Part shown: positions 54,147 through 62,226 of the stretch, piece by piece | Layout: each line of letters starts with the position of its first letter | Position numbering within the stretch: position 1 is the stretch's first letter | Assembly: GCF_003058225.1 (NCBI RefSeq) | Contig: NZ_QBUG01000005.1 | Span: 372,001 to 436,000 of the forward strand | Source: Promicromonospora sp. AC04 | GTDB taxonomy: Bacteria > Actinomycetota > Actinomycetes > Actinomycetales > Cellulomonadaceae | Length of the DNA stretch: 64,000 bases | Reading direction: 5' to 3' | The notes under the pieces: model-generated | The model's input: only the letters and a program-made list of their open reading frames with translations | What the model was told of the DNA's origin: nothing | Databases searched by the model: none | Program-made: the position numbers and the translations under genes

Positions 54147-54440
54147 TCAGCTCCCCCGGTAGGTGGTGTAGGCGAACGGGCTCAGCAGCAGGGCGACGTG
54201 CGTGTGGTCGGGCCCGAGGACGACGTCGAGCACCACCTGCCCGAAGAACGTCTCCCGGTCCTGCGCCCCGAACCAGTCGCCGACGGCGAAGGTCAGGACG
54301 TGGCGGCCGGGCGTGACCTCGCCCCAGGCGATGCGCCCGTCGGCGTCGGTCACGGCCTTGCGGGTGCCGAGGGTGACCGTCAGGCCGGCGGCGGGCACGC
54401 CGCGGGCGGCGTCGAGCACGTGGGTGGAGGCGGTGCTCAT
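54147..54440 (-). CDS. 5-hydroxyisourate hydrolase (transthyretin-like)
   Basis: A 97-residue protein hydrolysing 5-hydroxyisourate to OHCU. The N-terminal STHVLDAARGVPAAGLTVTL and the C-terminal SPFAYTTYRGS (YRGS tail) define the family. It overlaps the OHCU decarboxylase gene by 4 bp. Confidence 0.95.
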   Translation of the reverse strand: MSTASTHVLDAARGVPAAGLTVTLGTRKAVTDADGRIAWGEVTPGRHVLTFAVGDWFGAQDRETFFGQVVLDVVLGPDHTHVALLLSPFAYTTYRGS

Positions 54441-54979
54441 GGCGCCACCTCGGCGGACTGCGTGTCAGGCTCGACGGCGGCGTCCGGGATGGTCTCCTCG
54501 ACGAGCGTCTCCAGCCGTAGCAGCGCGATCTGGCGCAGCTGCTCGGCGGTGACCAGGGCCTCGGTCGCGGGGTCGTTGGCAAGGCGCTCGGTCAGGTTCG
54601 CGAGGATCTCCTCCGCGGTCCGGCCGGCGGCCCGGACCAGGAAGATCCTGCCGAACCGGGCCTCGTAGGCCACGTTCCCCTCGGCGATCCGGAGGGCCGT
54701 CGCCTCGGCCGCCGTCGGCTGCTCGGTGCGGGACAGGCGCGCCTCCGTGCTGTCGCCGGACGCCCGCTCGCCGATCCGCGGATGCTGCGCGAGCGCGGCG
54801 TCGACGTCAGCCGCGTCCCAGTCGGCGGCGGCGCGCATCGCCCGCAGCAGCAGAGCGTCGCGGCACGCGTACGGGCGGCCGGCCACCACGTCGTCGACCC
54901 AGGAGCCGATGTCGGCGCACGGGCGGACTGTTTCCGCGGCGTCGGCGGCGGGCAAGGAGTTGAACGTCGCGAGGTCCAT
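54437..54979 (-). CDS. OHCU decarboxylase
   Basis: A 180-residue 2-oxo-4-hydroxy-4-carboxy-5-ureidoimidazoline decarboxylase yielding S-allantoin. Signature residues: DVDAALAQHPRIGERA with the catalytic His, SRTEQPTAAE (E of the active site), NVAYEARFGRIFLVRAAGRT and ILANLTERL. First gene of the purine operon. No Shine-Dalgarno precedes ATG 54979 and a TAAGTT hexamer ends 7 nt before it, suggesting a leaderless transcript. Confidence 0.93.
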   Translation of the reverse strand: MDLATFNSLPAADAAETVRPCADIGSWVDDVVAGRPYACRDALLLRAMRAAADWDAADVDAALAQHPRIGERASGDSTEARLSRTEQPTAAEATALRIAEGNVAYEARFGRIFLVRAAGRTAEEILANLTERLANDPATEALVTAEQLRQIALLRLETLVEETIPDAAVEPDTQSAEVAP

Positions 54980-54986
54980 GGAGACA

Positions 54987-55002
54987 AACTTAGTTTCAAA
55001 CT
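54987..55002 (-). promoter_or_regulatory. Putative promoter and operator of the purine operon
   Basis: On the minus strand TAAGTT (54987-54992) is a TANNNT -10 element positioned for a start at the ATG. Directly behind it AGTTT-C-AAACT (54992-55002) is a perfect 11-bp palindrome with the GTTTC/GAAAC words found before guanine deaminase. A repressor there would block the promoter. Confidence 0.5.
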
Positions 55003-55118
55003 GTCCCCCGCGGTGAGACAGGCGTTTCAGATGGGTAAAACTTTGCCCGGATGCGCTGCAGCGGAGTTGGGCCGGACACTCGGCCTGCGACCGGTGATCC
55101 TTCCGACGGGTAGAACCT

Positions 55119-56393
55119 CTACGAAGCGGGCAGTTGGGGTCGACGGGCGGCCAGCTCGCTCAGGAGTCGCTCCCTAAGGGTCGCGACATACCCCTCGTAG
55201 TCGTCGATGTCTTCCAGCGCGCTCTCGATCGCGTCAGGCACCAGCGTCGCAAGCTCTGCGACACGCGCCACCGTGTGATCCACGTCGAGACCGGCGGCGT
55301 CGGCGAACCGGCTCCAGGCATCGCGCCCGATCTCGTCGAGCTCGAACGACCCTCCGACACTCATCGACACCACGCGCCGCCCTCCCGTCGGCGGGTCGTA
55401 GGCGAACCCGGAGGCGACGTCGTAGATCGGCGCCAGGTCCACTGAATCACCGTCCAGCAGCACCGCATAGTTCCGGGCATGCGCGTCCGGAGCCCCGATG
55501 ACGGTGTTGTAGATCAGCCCATTAACGAACCGTTCGACGTTGCGACGAGCAGCACCAGCGGTCTCGGACACCTCCCGCAGCATCCGGATGATGTCGAGCG
55601 CGGACGGGCCACCTTCGGACTCGTACTTCTCGTTGTCGCCGAGCGCCTGGCAGAGGTCTTCCTGATGCAGACGGACCACCTGGTCGCCGTCGATACGAGC
55701 ACGATCGAATCGGCTGACCACGATCGCATCCTGCGACCTGAAGGACGTGTACTCGGTGTGCGCCGCATCAACGCCCACGATGCGCGCCGTACGCATGCTG
55801 GCGTGCTCGTCCAGGGCCTGTGCCTTCATCTTGCGGATGCCGGGCTTGATGATGTGCGTCGTTGCCTCGGCACCCTGCGCCACATACCACCGATCATCCT
55901 GGCGACGCAGCGCGAACTTCTGTTGAGTGCCACCCAACGACCAGTGCTCTCCGGGCATGGTCCAGGAGGCATTCTCGTCCGTGTCCATCTCGTCCAACCG
56001 GATCTCGATGTCACCGACACTGCATTCCTGCAGGCTCCCCTCACGGCCGATCGTGGCCTCGATCTCATCCTCCGCGCAGAACTGCACGGCCCCAGCGCAG
56101 TCCTTGCCGACGACCGAGAGCAGGGCAAGCTCGTCCCTGGTGTCGATTCGGTACCGGCGGCCGATGGCGGCCAGAGCGGAGTCGCTCTCGGGAAGCAGAC
56201 CTCGGAGGAATGTCCCGACGGGAGCCCCTGCGTGGGATGCAATGTCGTGAGGTAGGGACAGAGACAAGGGGGTGGCGCCCACTCGCCGCGCGTCATCGAG
56301 GTAGGTAAGACGTAGCGCGCCAGCCCTCGTCCGCGTGAGCTCTGCGACATGGCGACCGCCGAGGATGACCGCGAGCTGCTTCACGGCAACCAT
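55119..56393 (-). CDS. hipA: HipA-family Ser/Thr kinase toxin
   Basis: A 424-residue HipA. N-terminal couple_hipA domain (LTRTRAGALRLTYLDDARRV, LPHDIASHAGAPVGTFLRGL); glycine/serine loop WSLGGTQQKFALR with the ATP-contacting Lys; HEDL-like LHQEDLCQAL; catalytic NTVIGAPDAHARNYAVL and metal-binding IYDVASGF. Characterised HipA phosphorylates glutamyl-tRNA synthetase and causes dormancy. The active-site residues look intact. It starts one base after the hipB stop, so translation is coupled. Confidence 0.92.
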   Translation of the reverse strand: MVAVKQLAVILGGRHVAELTRTRAGALRLTYLDDARRVGATPLSLSLPHDIASHAGAPVGTFLRGLLPESDSALAAIGRRYRIDTRDELALLSVVGKDCAGAVQFCAEDEIEATIGREGSLQECSVGDIEIRLDEMDTDENASWTMPGEHWSLGGTQQKFALRRQDDRWYVAQGAEATTHIIKPGIRKMKAQALDEHASMRTARIVGVDAAHTEYTSFRSQDAIVVSRFDRARIDGDQVVRLHQEDLCQALGDNEKYESEGGPSALDIIRMLREVSETAGAARRNVERFVNGLIYNTVIGAPDAHARNYAVLLDGDSVDLAPIYDVASGFAYDPPTGGRRVVSMSVGGSFELDEIGRDAWSRFADAAGLDVDHTVARVAELATLVPDAIESALEDIDDYEGYVATLRERLLSELAARRPQLPAS

Positions 56394-56394
56394 C

Positions 56395-56637
56395 TCAGGC
56401 CTCCTCCCGGTCGTCACGGACAGCGAGGCTCGCGTCGAGCTCGTCGAGCACTCGCATCAGACGTCCAACCTCGAACCCCTCGGTACGCCCTTGTTCAAGG
56501 TTGATGATCCACTGGCGAGAAACGGCTGCAGCCTCGGCCAGTTCGGCCTGCGAGAGACCCCGGTCCAGGCGCAGCCTTCTGACAGCCGCACCCAGCCGGG
56601 TCAGCGATCGTGCGTTGAGCACCCTGTCCGTTGTCAT
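56395..56637 (-). CDS. hipB: HipB-family antitoxin (XRE HTH)
   Basis: An 80-residue HTH protein: RLRLDRGLSQAELAEAAAVS-RQWIINLEQGR is the DNA-binding domain. ATG 56637 is the true start; the longer open frame to 56700 merely translates the operator repeats. It neutralises HipA and autorepresses through the repeats just upstream. The lack of a Shine-Dalgarno suggests a leaderless or very short-leader mRNA. Confidence 0.9.
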   Translation of the reverse strand: MTTDRVLNARSLTRLGAAVRRLRLDRGLSQAELAEAAAVSRQWIINLEQGRTEGFEVGRLMRVLDELDASLAVRDDREEA

Positions 56638-56639
56638 CC

Positions 56640-56712
56640 ATGTCAAGGTATCGTGACACCGCAGCCATGTCAAGGTATCATGACATGGCTGCAGTGTCAC
56701 GATACCTTGACA
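56640..56712. promoter_or_regulatory. Triple operator of hipBA
   Basis: Three copies of an 18-bp element: TGTCAAGGTATCGTGACA (56641-56658), TGTCAAGGTATCATGACA (56668-56685) and, inverted, TGTCACGATACCTTGACA (56695-56712). Each has TGTCA...TGACA ends. The first copy with its flank is also inverted in the third, giving a large imperfect palindrome. Typical of cooperative HipB binding. Confidence 0.9.
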
Positions 56713-57858
56713 TCACCACAAGCCAGTTCCCGACTCCCCGGCCAGCTGCAGCAGCGCCCGGTCCGAGCCCGCCGGTCCCACGAGGCACGCGCCCGCCGGG
56801 AGGCCCGACGCCGTCGCGACCGGAACCGACACCGCCGGCAGCCCGCCGATCCCCGCTATGCAGGTCAGCAGCATCGTGGCCTCGCGGGCCGCCTCGGCCT
56901 CCTCGGGGCGGGGCGCGACGGTCGCCGCCGACGGCAGCACCAGCACACGGTCCCCGAGGCGATCCCGGATCTCCGCCCTGGCGCGAACGACAGCGGCCCG
57001 CGCCGCCTCGGCGTCAGACGTATCAATCGAGCGCGCCCGCTCGAACCGCCCGCGCACCGCGGGCCCGAGCGTGTCCATTCGCGTCGCCAGCCACGCCCCG
57101 TGCACCACCCAGGCTTCGGCGGCCTGGAGCGTCTGGAACGCCGCGAGCCAGGCGGGCTCGGGCGCCCAGTCGACCCGCTTGGCCCCGGCACCCCGGGCAA
57201 GCTGCCCGACGGCGTCGCGCACCTCGGGCGCGGCCAGGGCCAGCAGGGCGTCGCTCGTCACGAGCTCCCCGGACAGGGTTCCGCCGTCGGCCGGCAGCAG
57301 GACATCACCTACGCGGGCCAGCGTGGCGGCATCGCGGGCGAGCCAGCCGACCGTGTCGAACGACGGCGCGAGCGGCAGCAGCCCACCGGCCGGCACGACG
57401 CCGTGCGTCGGGCGGATGCCCCACAACCCCTGGTAGGAGGCGGGCACACGCACCGACCCGCCGGTGTCGGTCCCGAGCGCGATGCTCGCCTGGCCCGAGG
57501 CCACGGCAGTAGCGGGGCCCGACGTCGAACCGCCGCTGATCCGCCCGGGCGCACGCGGGTTGGGCGGTGTGCCGTAGTGAGCGTTCGCGCCGGTCAGCGA
57601 GTACGCGAACTCCTCGGTCTGCGCGATACCCGCCAGCGCGGCCCCGGCCGCCAGCAGCCGCGCGACGGCGACAGCATGCGCCTCCGCGACGGGCGCCGCC
57701 GCGAGCCACGCCGGGTTGCCGGCCCCGACCCGCTGCCCGGCGATCGCGAACAGGTCCTTGACCGCGACGGTCTCGCCGTCGAGCACGCCGGAGCCGGTCG
57801 GGGCCGTCAACGGGCCGGGTTCGGGCCGGACACGCCACACGCTGAGGTCGGAAGCCAT
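56713..57858 (-). CDS. Amidase (amidase-signature family)
   Basis: A 381-residue Ser-cisSer-Lys hydrolase. Lys in VAVKDLFAIAGQRVGAGNPA; the signature GRISGGSTSGPATAVASGQA with both serines; LGTDTGGSVRVPASYQGLWG. Similar in size to AtzF/allophanate hydrolase-type and indole-acetamide hydrolases. It stops exactly where the hipBA operator begins. Placed beside purine-catabolic genes it might act on a ureido or oxamate-type product, but substrate is unknown. Confidence 0.88.
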   Translation of the reverse strand: MASDLSVWRVRPEPGPLTAPTGSGVLDGETVAVKDLFAIAGQRVGAGNPAWLAAAPVAEAHAVAVARLLAAGAALAGIAQTEEFAYSLTGANAHYGTPPNPRAPGRISGGSTSGPATAVASGQASIALGTDTGGSVRVPASYQGLWGIRPTHGVVPAGGLLPLAPSFDTVGWLARDAATLARVGDVLLPADGGTLSGELVTSDALLALAAPEVRDAVGQLARGAGAKRVDWAPEPAWLAAFQTLQAAEAWVVHGAWLATRMDTLGPAVRGRFERARSIDTSDAEAARAAVVRARAEIRDRLGDRVLVLPSAATVAPRPEEAEAAREATMLLTCIAGIGGLPAVSVPVATASGLPAGACLVGPAGSDRALLQLAGESGTGLW

Positions 57859-57911
57859 GGGCACATGCTGCCAGGCCCCGGGGCAGGGTGATGTTGCCAT
57901 CCCGCGTAGGT

Positions 57912-57965
57912 GAGATCGGTCGGTTGCCATGAGATCGGTCGGTTGATCGACCGATCTCATGGCAA
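57912..57965. repeat. Direct and inverted repeat between the two amidase genes
   Basis: GAGATCGGTCGGTTG occurs at 57912-57926 and 57931-57945; the second copy is also the left half of a perfect 18-bp stem (57924-57941 with 57948-57965, 6-nt loop). It is 54 bp before the amidase start and 100 bp past the end of the acetamidase gene, so it may be a terminator of the latter, an operator of the former, or both. Confidence 0.7.
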
Positions 57966-58067
57966 CGGACCCGACGTCGCTGAGTTCGGTCAAACGTCGG
58001 ACCGAAGTCGATGAATTCGGTCCAACGCCCGACCGCAGTCGCCGCGGACCGTCCTGTCCTGCCGCCT

Positions 58068-59189
58068 CTACCGCAGGAAGTCCGCCTTGCGGATCCTCGC
58101 GTGCACGCCCTTGACCACGTCCACGACCTGGGAGATGTCGAAGTCCGTCGCGGCCGACAGGTACGCGTAGGCGTGCGCCGGCGACATCCCGTACCGCACC
58201 CCCAGCAGCGCGATCGCCGCGCGCACGCAGTTCTGCACGGCGACGTCGAGGTCGCGGTCCAGCCCGGTCGGGACGAGGAACTCAGTGGTCTCGGCGAGCG
58301 GCCCGGCCAGCTCCCCGAACGTCGCGACGGCGTCGGACGCCGGGATCAGGTCGAAGCCCAGCCGCACCCGCAGCGAGGCCTCGAAGGCGGTGAGCGCCAC
58401 CTCGCCGTCACCCTGCGCGAAGTGCGGGTCGCCCACGTAGGCGAGCGCCCCCGCGACCTGCACCGGCAGGTACAGCGTGGCGCCGGCGCCCAGCAGGTTG
58501 ATGTCGATGTTGCCGCCGAACGGCCCCGGTGGCACCGAGTGCGGCCGCTCGTCCCCGGCCGCGGCGACGCCCATGATGCCGAGGAACGGGTGCAGGTCGA
58601 AGCCCACGGTCCGGTCCGACCCCTCGAAGAGGGGCAGGCTGCCCCGCCCCGCGCCGGCGGCCCACGAGTCCACCTCGGCGAACACGCTCACGACGTCCGC
58701 GTCGCCCGCCGGGTACTCGCCCGGCAGGGCGCCGCGGCCGTGCCGGTTGGAGATCACGCCGTACGGCACCCGGGGCTCCGTCGACAGCACCCGGATCGCG
58801 AGGAGGTCACCCGGCCGCGCGCCGCGGACCTCGATCGGCCCGGTCACGACGTGGCCCCCGTGCGCGCCGGGGACGTCCGGCAGCCCGGGCGTGCGGGCAC
58901 CCAGGCGGGAGCGGCGGGCGGTGGTGAGCTCGACGGCATCGGCCAGGACGGCGCCCTCGGCGACGCCGCGTTCGGCGAAGTACGCGAGGGGGTCGCCACC
59001 CTGGTCCTCGAGGATGCCCTCGTGGGACAGGGTGTCGACCACCACCTCCTGCCCCGGGTCCACCGCCAGCACCGCGCTGTCCGCCGCACAGGGCAGGCGG
59101 CCCCAATAAGCGGTCTCGACCGAGGTGGGCAGGTAAGCCGCCCCGCCGGGGACGTTGATGCCGGCCTGGAGAATGGTCTGCTGGTGCAC
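58068..59189 (-). CDS. Acetamidase/formamidase family protein
   Basis: A 373-residue FmdA/AmdA-type amidohydrolase. Features: DPGQEVVVDTLSHEG, HVVTGPIEVRGARPGDLLAI, HPFLGIMGVAAAG, GPFGGNIDINLLGAGATLYL and GDPHFAQGDGEVALTAFEAS, all typical of the family, which releases ammonia from short amides. GTG 59189 is a conservative start; ATG 59228 adds 13 residues. Same strand as the preceding amidase. Confidence 0.9.
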   Translation of the reverse strand: MHQQTILQAGINVPGGAAYLPTSVETAYWGRLPCAADSAVLAVDPGQEVVVDTLSHEGILEDQGGDPLAYFAERGVAEGAVLADAVELTTARRSRLGARTPGLPDVPGAHGGHVVTGPIEVRGARPGDLLAIRVLSTEPRVPYGVISNRHGRGALPGEYPAGDADVVSVFAEVDSWAAGAGRGSLPLFEGSDRTVGFDLHPFLGIMGVAAAGDERPHSVPPGPFGGNIDINLLGAGATLYLPVQVAGALAYVGDPHFAQGDGEVALTAFEASLRVRLGFDLIPASDAVATFGELAGPLAETTEFLVPTGLDRDLDVAVQNCVRAAIALLGVRYGMSPAHAYAYLSAATDFDISQVVDVVKGVHARIRKADFLR

Positions 59190-59317
59190 GAGGCCAAGGT
59201 ACCCACTTGAGCCCGACCAGCCCGACATGAGGTTCGCGGCCGACGAGTCGCTTCCGTCGTCACGACGGGCTGCGCAACGGTGGCTCCGGTGCGGCCGTCC
59301 GAGTCTGGCGACATCCC

Positions 59318-59329
59318 GACATCTATGTC
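59318..59329. promoter_or_regulatory. Palindrome in the fic promoter
   Basis: GACAT-CT-ATGTC, perfect 5-bp arms, followed by TGTCAGAATAGTC and, at 59348-59354, another ATGTCTG. These half-sites cluster in a clearly AT-richer stretch 35-70 bp before the fic start and may bind an autoregulator. Confidence 0.4.
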
Positions 59330-59387
59330 AGAATAGTCTCGCCAAAAATGTCTGATTGTCTCAGGCAAGGTGACACAAGGAGACGCA

Positions 59388-60575
59388 ATGCCACCAGCGA
59401 TCTACACGACTCCGGAGCCCGACGCCACAGATACCGAGGTCATCGCGGAGATCCGCACCATGCGTGAGAGCCTCGCCGATGTGCTCCGCGTTCCGCGACG
59501 CTGGACGGGTAACCTCCGGCGAACTACCCAAGCACGCGCGATCAAGGGCTCCAACTCGATCGAGGGTTACAACGTCACCGACCAGGATGCCGTCGCCGCC
59601 GTCGATGACGAGGAGCCGCTGACAGCCGACGACCGGACTTGGGCGGAGATCCTCGGGTACCGCCGCGTCATGACCTACGTCCTGAGCATTGCCTCGCAAA
59701 CCGGCTTCACACCCAGCTCACAGATGCTCGGGATGCTCCACTTCATGTTGCTCGAGCACGACCTCGACAAGAGCCCCGGCCAATTCCGGACCGGGCCGAT
59801 CTATGTCCGAGACAGCGGCAACGGCGAGACCGTCTACGAAGCACCGGATGCTGACCTCGTCCCCGAGCTCGTCGATGCTCTCATCGAGTCGGTACGACGA
59901 GACTCCGCACGGACTTCCGAGAACGCCACCCTTCTGGACCCGATGGTCCGCGCCGCAATGGCACACCTCAACCTGGTGATGATCCACCCGTTCCGCGACG
60001 GGAACGGGCGGATGTCGCGCGCACTCCAGACGATGGTCCTGGCGCAGGACCGGGTGCTCGAGCCGACCTTTTCGAGCGTCGAGGAGTGGCTTGGCAATAA
60101 CACCGACGACTACTACCGAGTGCTCGCAGCCACGGGCCAAGGCTCCTGGCACCCCGAGAACGACGCGAGCCTGTGGGTGAAGTTCAACCTGCGCGCACAC
60201 CACATGCAGGCCCAGACGCTGCGCAGGCGCTTCCGCACCGCCGAAGAGACATGGCTGCGCCTCGACGATCTCGTCAGACAGCACAAGCTGCCCGACCGCG
60301 CGTCCGATCCTCTGTTCGACGCCACGCTCGGAAGCCGCGTGACGCGCGCGGGTTACATGAAGCGTTCCGGCCTCGAAGAACGGACGGCAAGCCGGGACCT
60401 GGTCAGGCTCGCTGAGCTCGGGCTGCTGCAGCCGCACGGAAAGACCCGCGCCCGCCATTACCTCGCCGGGCCGGAGATCGATGTGCTCCGCAGCCAGGTG
60501 CAGCGCGACCGTGGACGACTCGACGATCCGTACCCAGATCTACCCGGCGAGCTCCGCAAGCTCACTGCGAGCTAG
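59388..60575 (+). CDS. Fic-family AMP-transferase with N-terminal inhibitory motif
   Basis: A 395-residue Fic/DOC protein that would transfer AMP to a hydroxyl side chain. Core motif HPFRDGNGRMSR is complete with the catalytic His. An inhibitory helix motif [S/T]xxxE[G/N] is present before the core as SNSIEG (about residues 55-60), so it is a self-inhibited (class II) Fic. The C-terminal 120 residues include a winged-helix (RAGYMKRSGLEERTASRDLV-RLAELGLLQPHG). ATG 59388 has AAGGAG 6 bp upstream. It overlaps the convergent TetR gene by 4 bp at their stops. Confidence 0.92.
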   Translation: MPPAIYTTPEPDATDTEVIAEIRTMRESLADVLRVPRRWTGNLRRTTQARAIKGSNSIEGYNVTDQDAVAAVDDEEPLTADDRTWAEILGYRRVMTYVLSIASQTGFTPSSQMLGMLHFMLLEHDLDKSPGQFRTGPIYVRDSGNGETVYEAPDADLVPELVDALIESVRRDSARTSENATLLDPMVRAAMAHLNLVMIHPFRDGNGRMSRALQTMVLAQDRVLEPTFSSVEEWLGNNTDDYYRVLAATGQGSWHPENDASLWVKFNLRAHHMQAQTLRRRFRTAEETWLRLDDLVRQHKLPDRASDPLFDATLGSRVTRAGYMKRSGLEERTASRDLVRLAELGLLQPHGKTRARHYLAGPEIDVLRSQVQRDRGRLDDPYPDLPGELRKLTAS

Positions 60576-61156
60576 CCCGGCAGCAGTGCCCGCGCCGCCG
60601 CTCGGGCGGTGCCGAACGCATCCGGCTGCGCGCCGGTCGTGTGTGCCACCATCGCCCCCTCGTAGAGCAGGTGGATCTGCGCGCCGACAGCCTCGGGGTC
60701 CGGGTGCCCGGCGTCGCGCAGCAGCTGCCGGAACACCTCCAGCATGTACCGCTTGTCGGCCAGGACGACGGCGTTGCCCGGGTGCTCGGTGCCGCCGATC
60801 TCGGCGTGCGCGTTCACGAACGCGCACCCGCGCACGTTGGCGTCGGCCCACTCCTCGGCGATCTCGAGCGCCGCGACGACCTGCTCGACACCCGGCCCGG
60901 ACCCCGCGGCACCACGCGCCGCGAGCCGCTCGGTGAACCACGCCGCCCAGCGCTCATGCCGGCGGGTCAGGTAGGCCGCCACGAGCGCGTCCTTGGACCC
61001 GAACCGGTCGTAGAGGGTCTTCTTGGTGACCCCGGCCTGGTCGGCGATCAGGTCGACGCCGACGCCGCGGATGCCGCGCTCGTAGAACAGCTCGCTCGCC
61101 GTGGCGAGGACCTTCTCGCCGGCCGGGGTGTGTGGGTTGGGGCTGCGTCGCGGCAT
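60572..61156 (-). CDS. TetR-family transcriptional regulator
   Basis: A 194-residue repressor. HTH at residues about 15-60: ATASELFYERGIRGVGVDLI-ADQAGVTKKTLYDRFGSKDA. C-terminal ligand domain with a FVNAHAEIGGTEHPG segment. Divergent from an EamA exporter gene 99 bp away, with a palindrome between them, which is the usual layout for local control. Confidence 0.93.
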   Translation of the reverse strand: MPRRSPNPHTPAGEKVLATASELFYERGIRGVGVDLIADQAGVTKKTLYDRFGSKDALVAAYLTRRHERWAAWFTERLAARGAAGSGPGVEQVVAALEIAEEWADANVRGCAFVNAHAEIGGTEHPGNAVVLADKRYMLEVFRQLLRDAGHPDPEAVGAQIHLLYEGAMVAHTTGAQPDAFGTARAAARALLPG

Positions 61157-61226
61157 CGGGATCTCTCCGTCCGGGTCTGTTCTCGGCGCTACGTCTCGGG
61201 CGCTCAGCCTCGGGTGCACTGCGAGT

Positions 61227-61240
61227 ATACCGACCTGTAT
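61227..61240. promoter_or_regulatory. Palindromic element between tetR and eamA
   Basis: ATAC-CGACCT-GTAT in the divergent promoter region, 16 bp before the EamA start; TATACC also reads as a -10-like element. Probable TetR site. Confidence 0.45.
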
Positions 61241-61255
61241 GGTTGCCTGCCGGGC

Positions 61256-62197
61256 ATGAGCTTCCTCCGGCGCCTCGCCCCAGTCCTGCTCGTGGTCATG
61301 TGGAGCTCCGGCTTCGTGGGCGCCACTTTCGCCGCGCCGGTCGCCCCCGCCTCCACCACGCTCCTGTGGCGCTACGTCGTCGCCGCGCCGCTGATGGTCG
61401 TGGCTGTGATCGCGCTCGGCCGCCGGTACGGGCCGCGCTACCTGCGGCGCGAGGCGGTCCTGGGCGCCCTTGGCCAGGCCGGATACCTGTACGGCGTGTT
61501 CCGCGCCGTCGAGGAGGGGCTGCCCGCGGGGACCGCAGCCCTGCTCGCCTCGCTGCAGCCGGCCCTGGTCGCCGTCGTCATGTCCGGGTTCGGCCGTGGG
61601 GGCGGACGCCGCCAGGCGGTCGGCCTCGCCGTCGGGTTCGCGGGTGTGGCGCTCGCCGTCGGGCCCGACGCCCTCACCGGCGGCGCGGGCGCCGACGGCG
61701 CGCTCTGGGCGGTGCTGGGCATGCTGTCGCTCTCGGCCGCGGCCGTGCTGGGCGACCTGTGGCCACCGCCCGCGGACGAGAAGCACGACGTGCTGGACTC
61801 CCTCGCCGTGCAGGGTGTGGTCGCGCTCGGGTTCTTCGCGATGCTGGCGTTCGCGAGCGGTCAGACGGCTCCGCCCGCGGACCCGACGTTCTGGCTGGCG
61901 GTCGCCTGGCTGGTGGGCCTGGCGTTCCTCGGCGGCTACGGCATGTACCTGTACGTGCAGCGCACCCGGGGGCCGGTGGCGGTGAGCACGTGGCTCTACC
62001 TCACCCCGGCGGTCTCCGCCGCGTGGGACTGGGCCATGTTCGGCCAGGAGCTGCCGCTGCTGACGGTGGCGGGGTTCGCGATCAGCCTCGCGGGCGTGCT
62101 GCTCACCCGCCCCACCGGCCACCCGCGTGCGCCGTCCCGCACCCTGGCGGGCGCGGAACCTGTCGACGTCGACCAGCGGGCCGGGGACAGGTCATGA
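61256..62197 (+). CDS. EamA/DMT-family transporter
   Basis: A 313-residue drug/metabolite transporter with about ten membrane segments in two EamA repeats (VVMWSSGFVGATFAAPVAPA opening the first; LWAVLGMLSLSAAAVLGDLW the second). GTAALLASLQPALVAVVMSG and STWLYLTPAVSAAWDWAMFG are the duplicated conserved loops. Likely exports a metabolite or drug under the divergent TetR. Confidence 0.92.
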   Translation: MSFLRRLAPVLLVVMWSSGFVGATFAAPVAPASTTLLWRYVVAAPLMVVAVIALGRRYGPRYLRREAVLGALGQAGYLYGVFRAVEEGLPAGTAALLASLQPALVAVVMSGFGRGGGRRQAVGLAVGFAGVALAVGPDALTGGAGADGALWAVLGMLSLSAAAVLGDLWPPPADEKHDVLDSLAVQGVVALGFFAMLAFASGQTAPPADPTFWLAVAWLVGLAFLGGYGMYLYVQRTRGPVAVSTWLYLTPAVSAAWDWAMFGQELPLLTVAGFAISLAGVLLTRPTGHPRAPSRTLAGAEPVDVDQRAGDRS

Positions 62198-62226
62198 CAG
62201 ATTGGAAGCCTCGACGAGGAGGCAGC

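Noticed and set aside
56638-56700. N-terminal extension of HipB with a repeated CHDTLTW motif
   Set aside because: It is the translation of the operator repeats; the HTH protein begins at ATG 56637.
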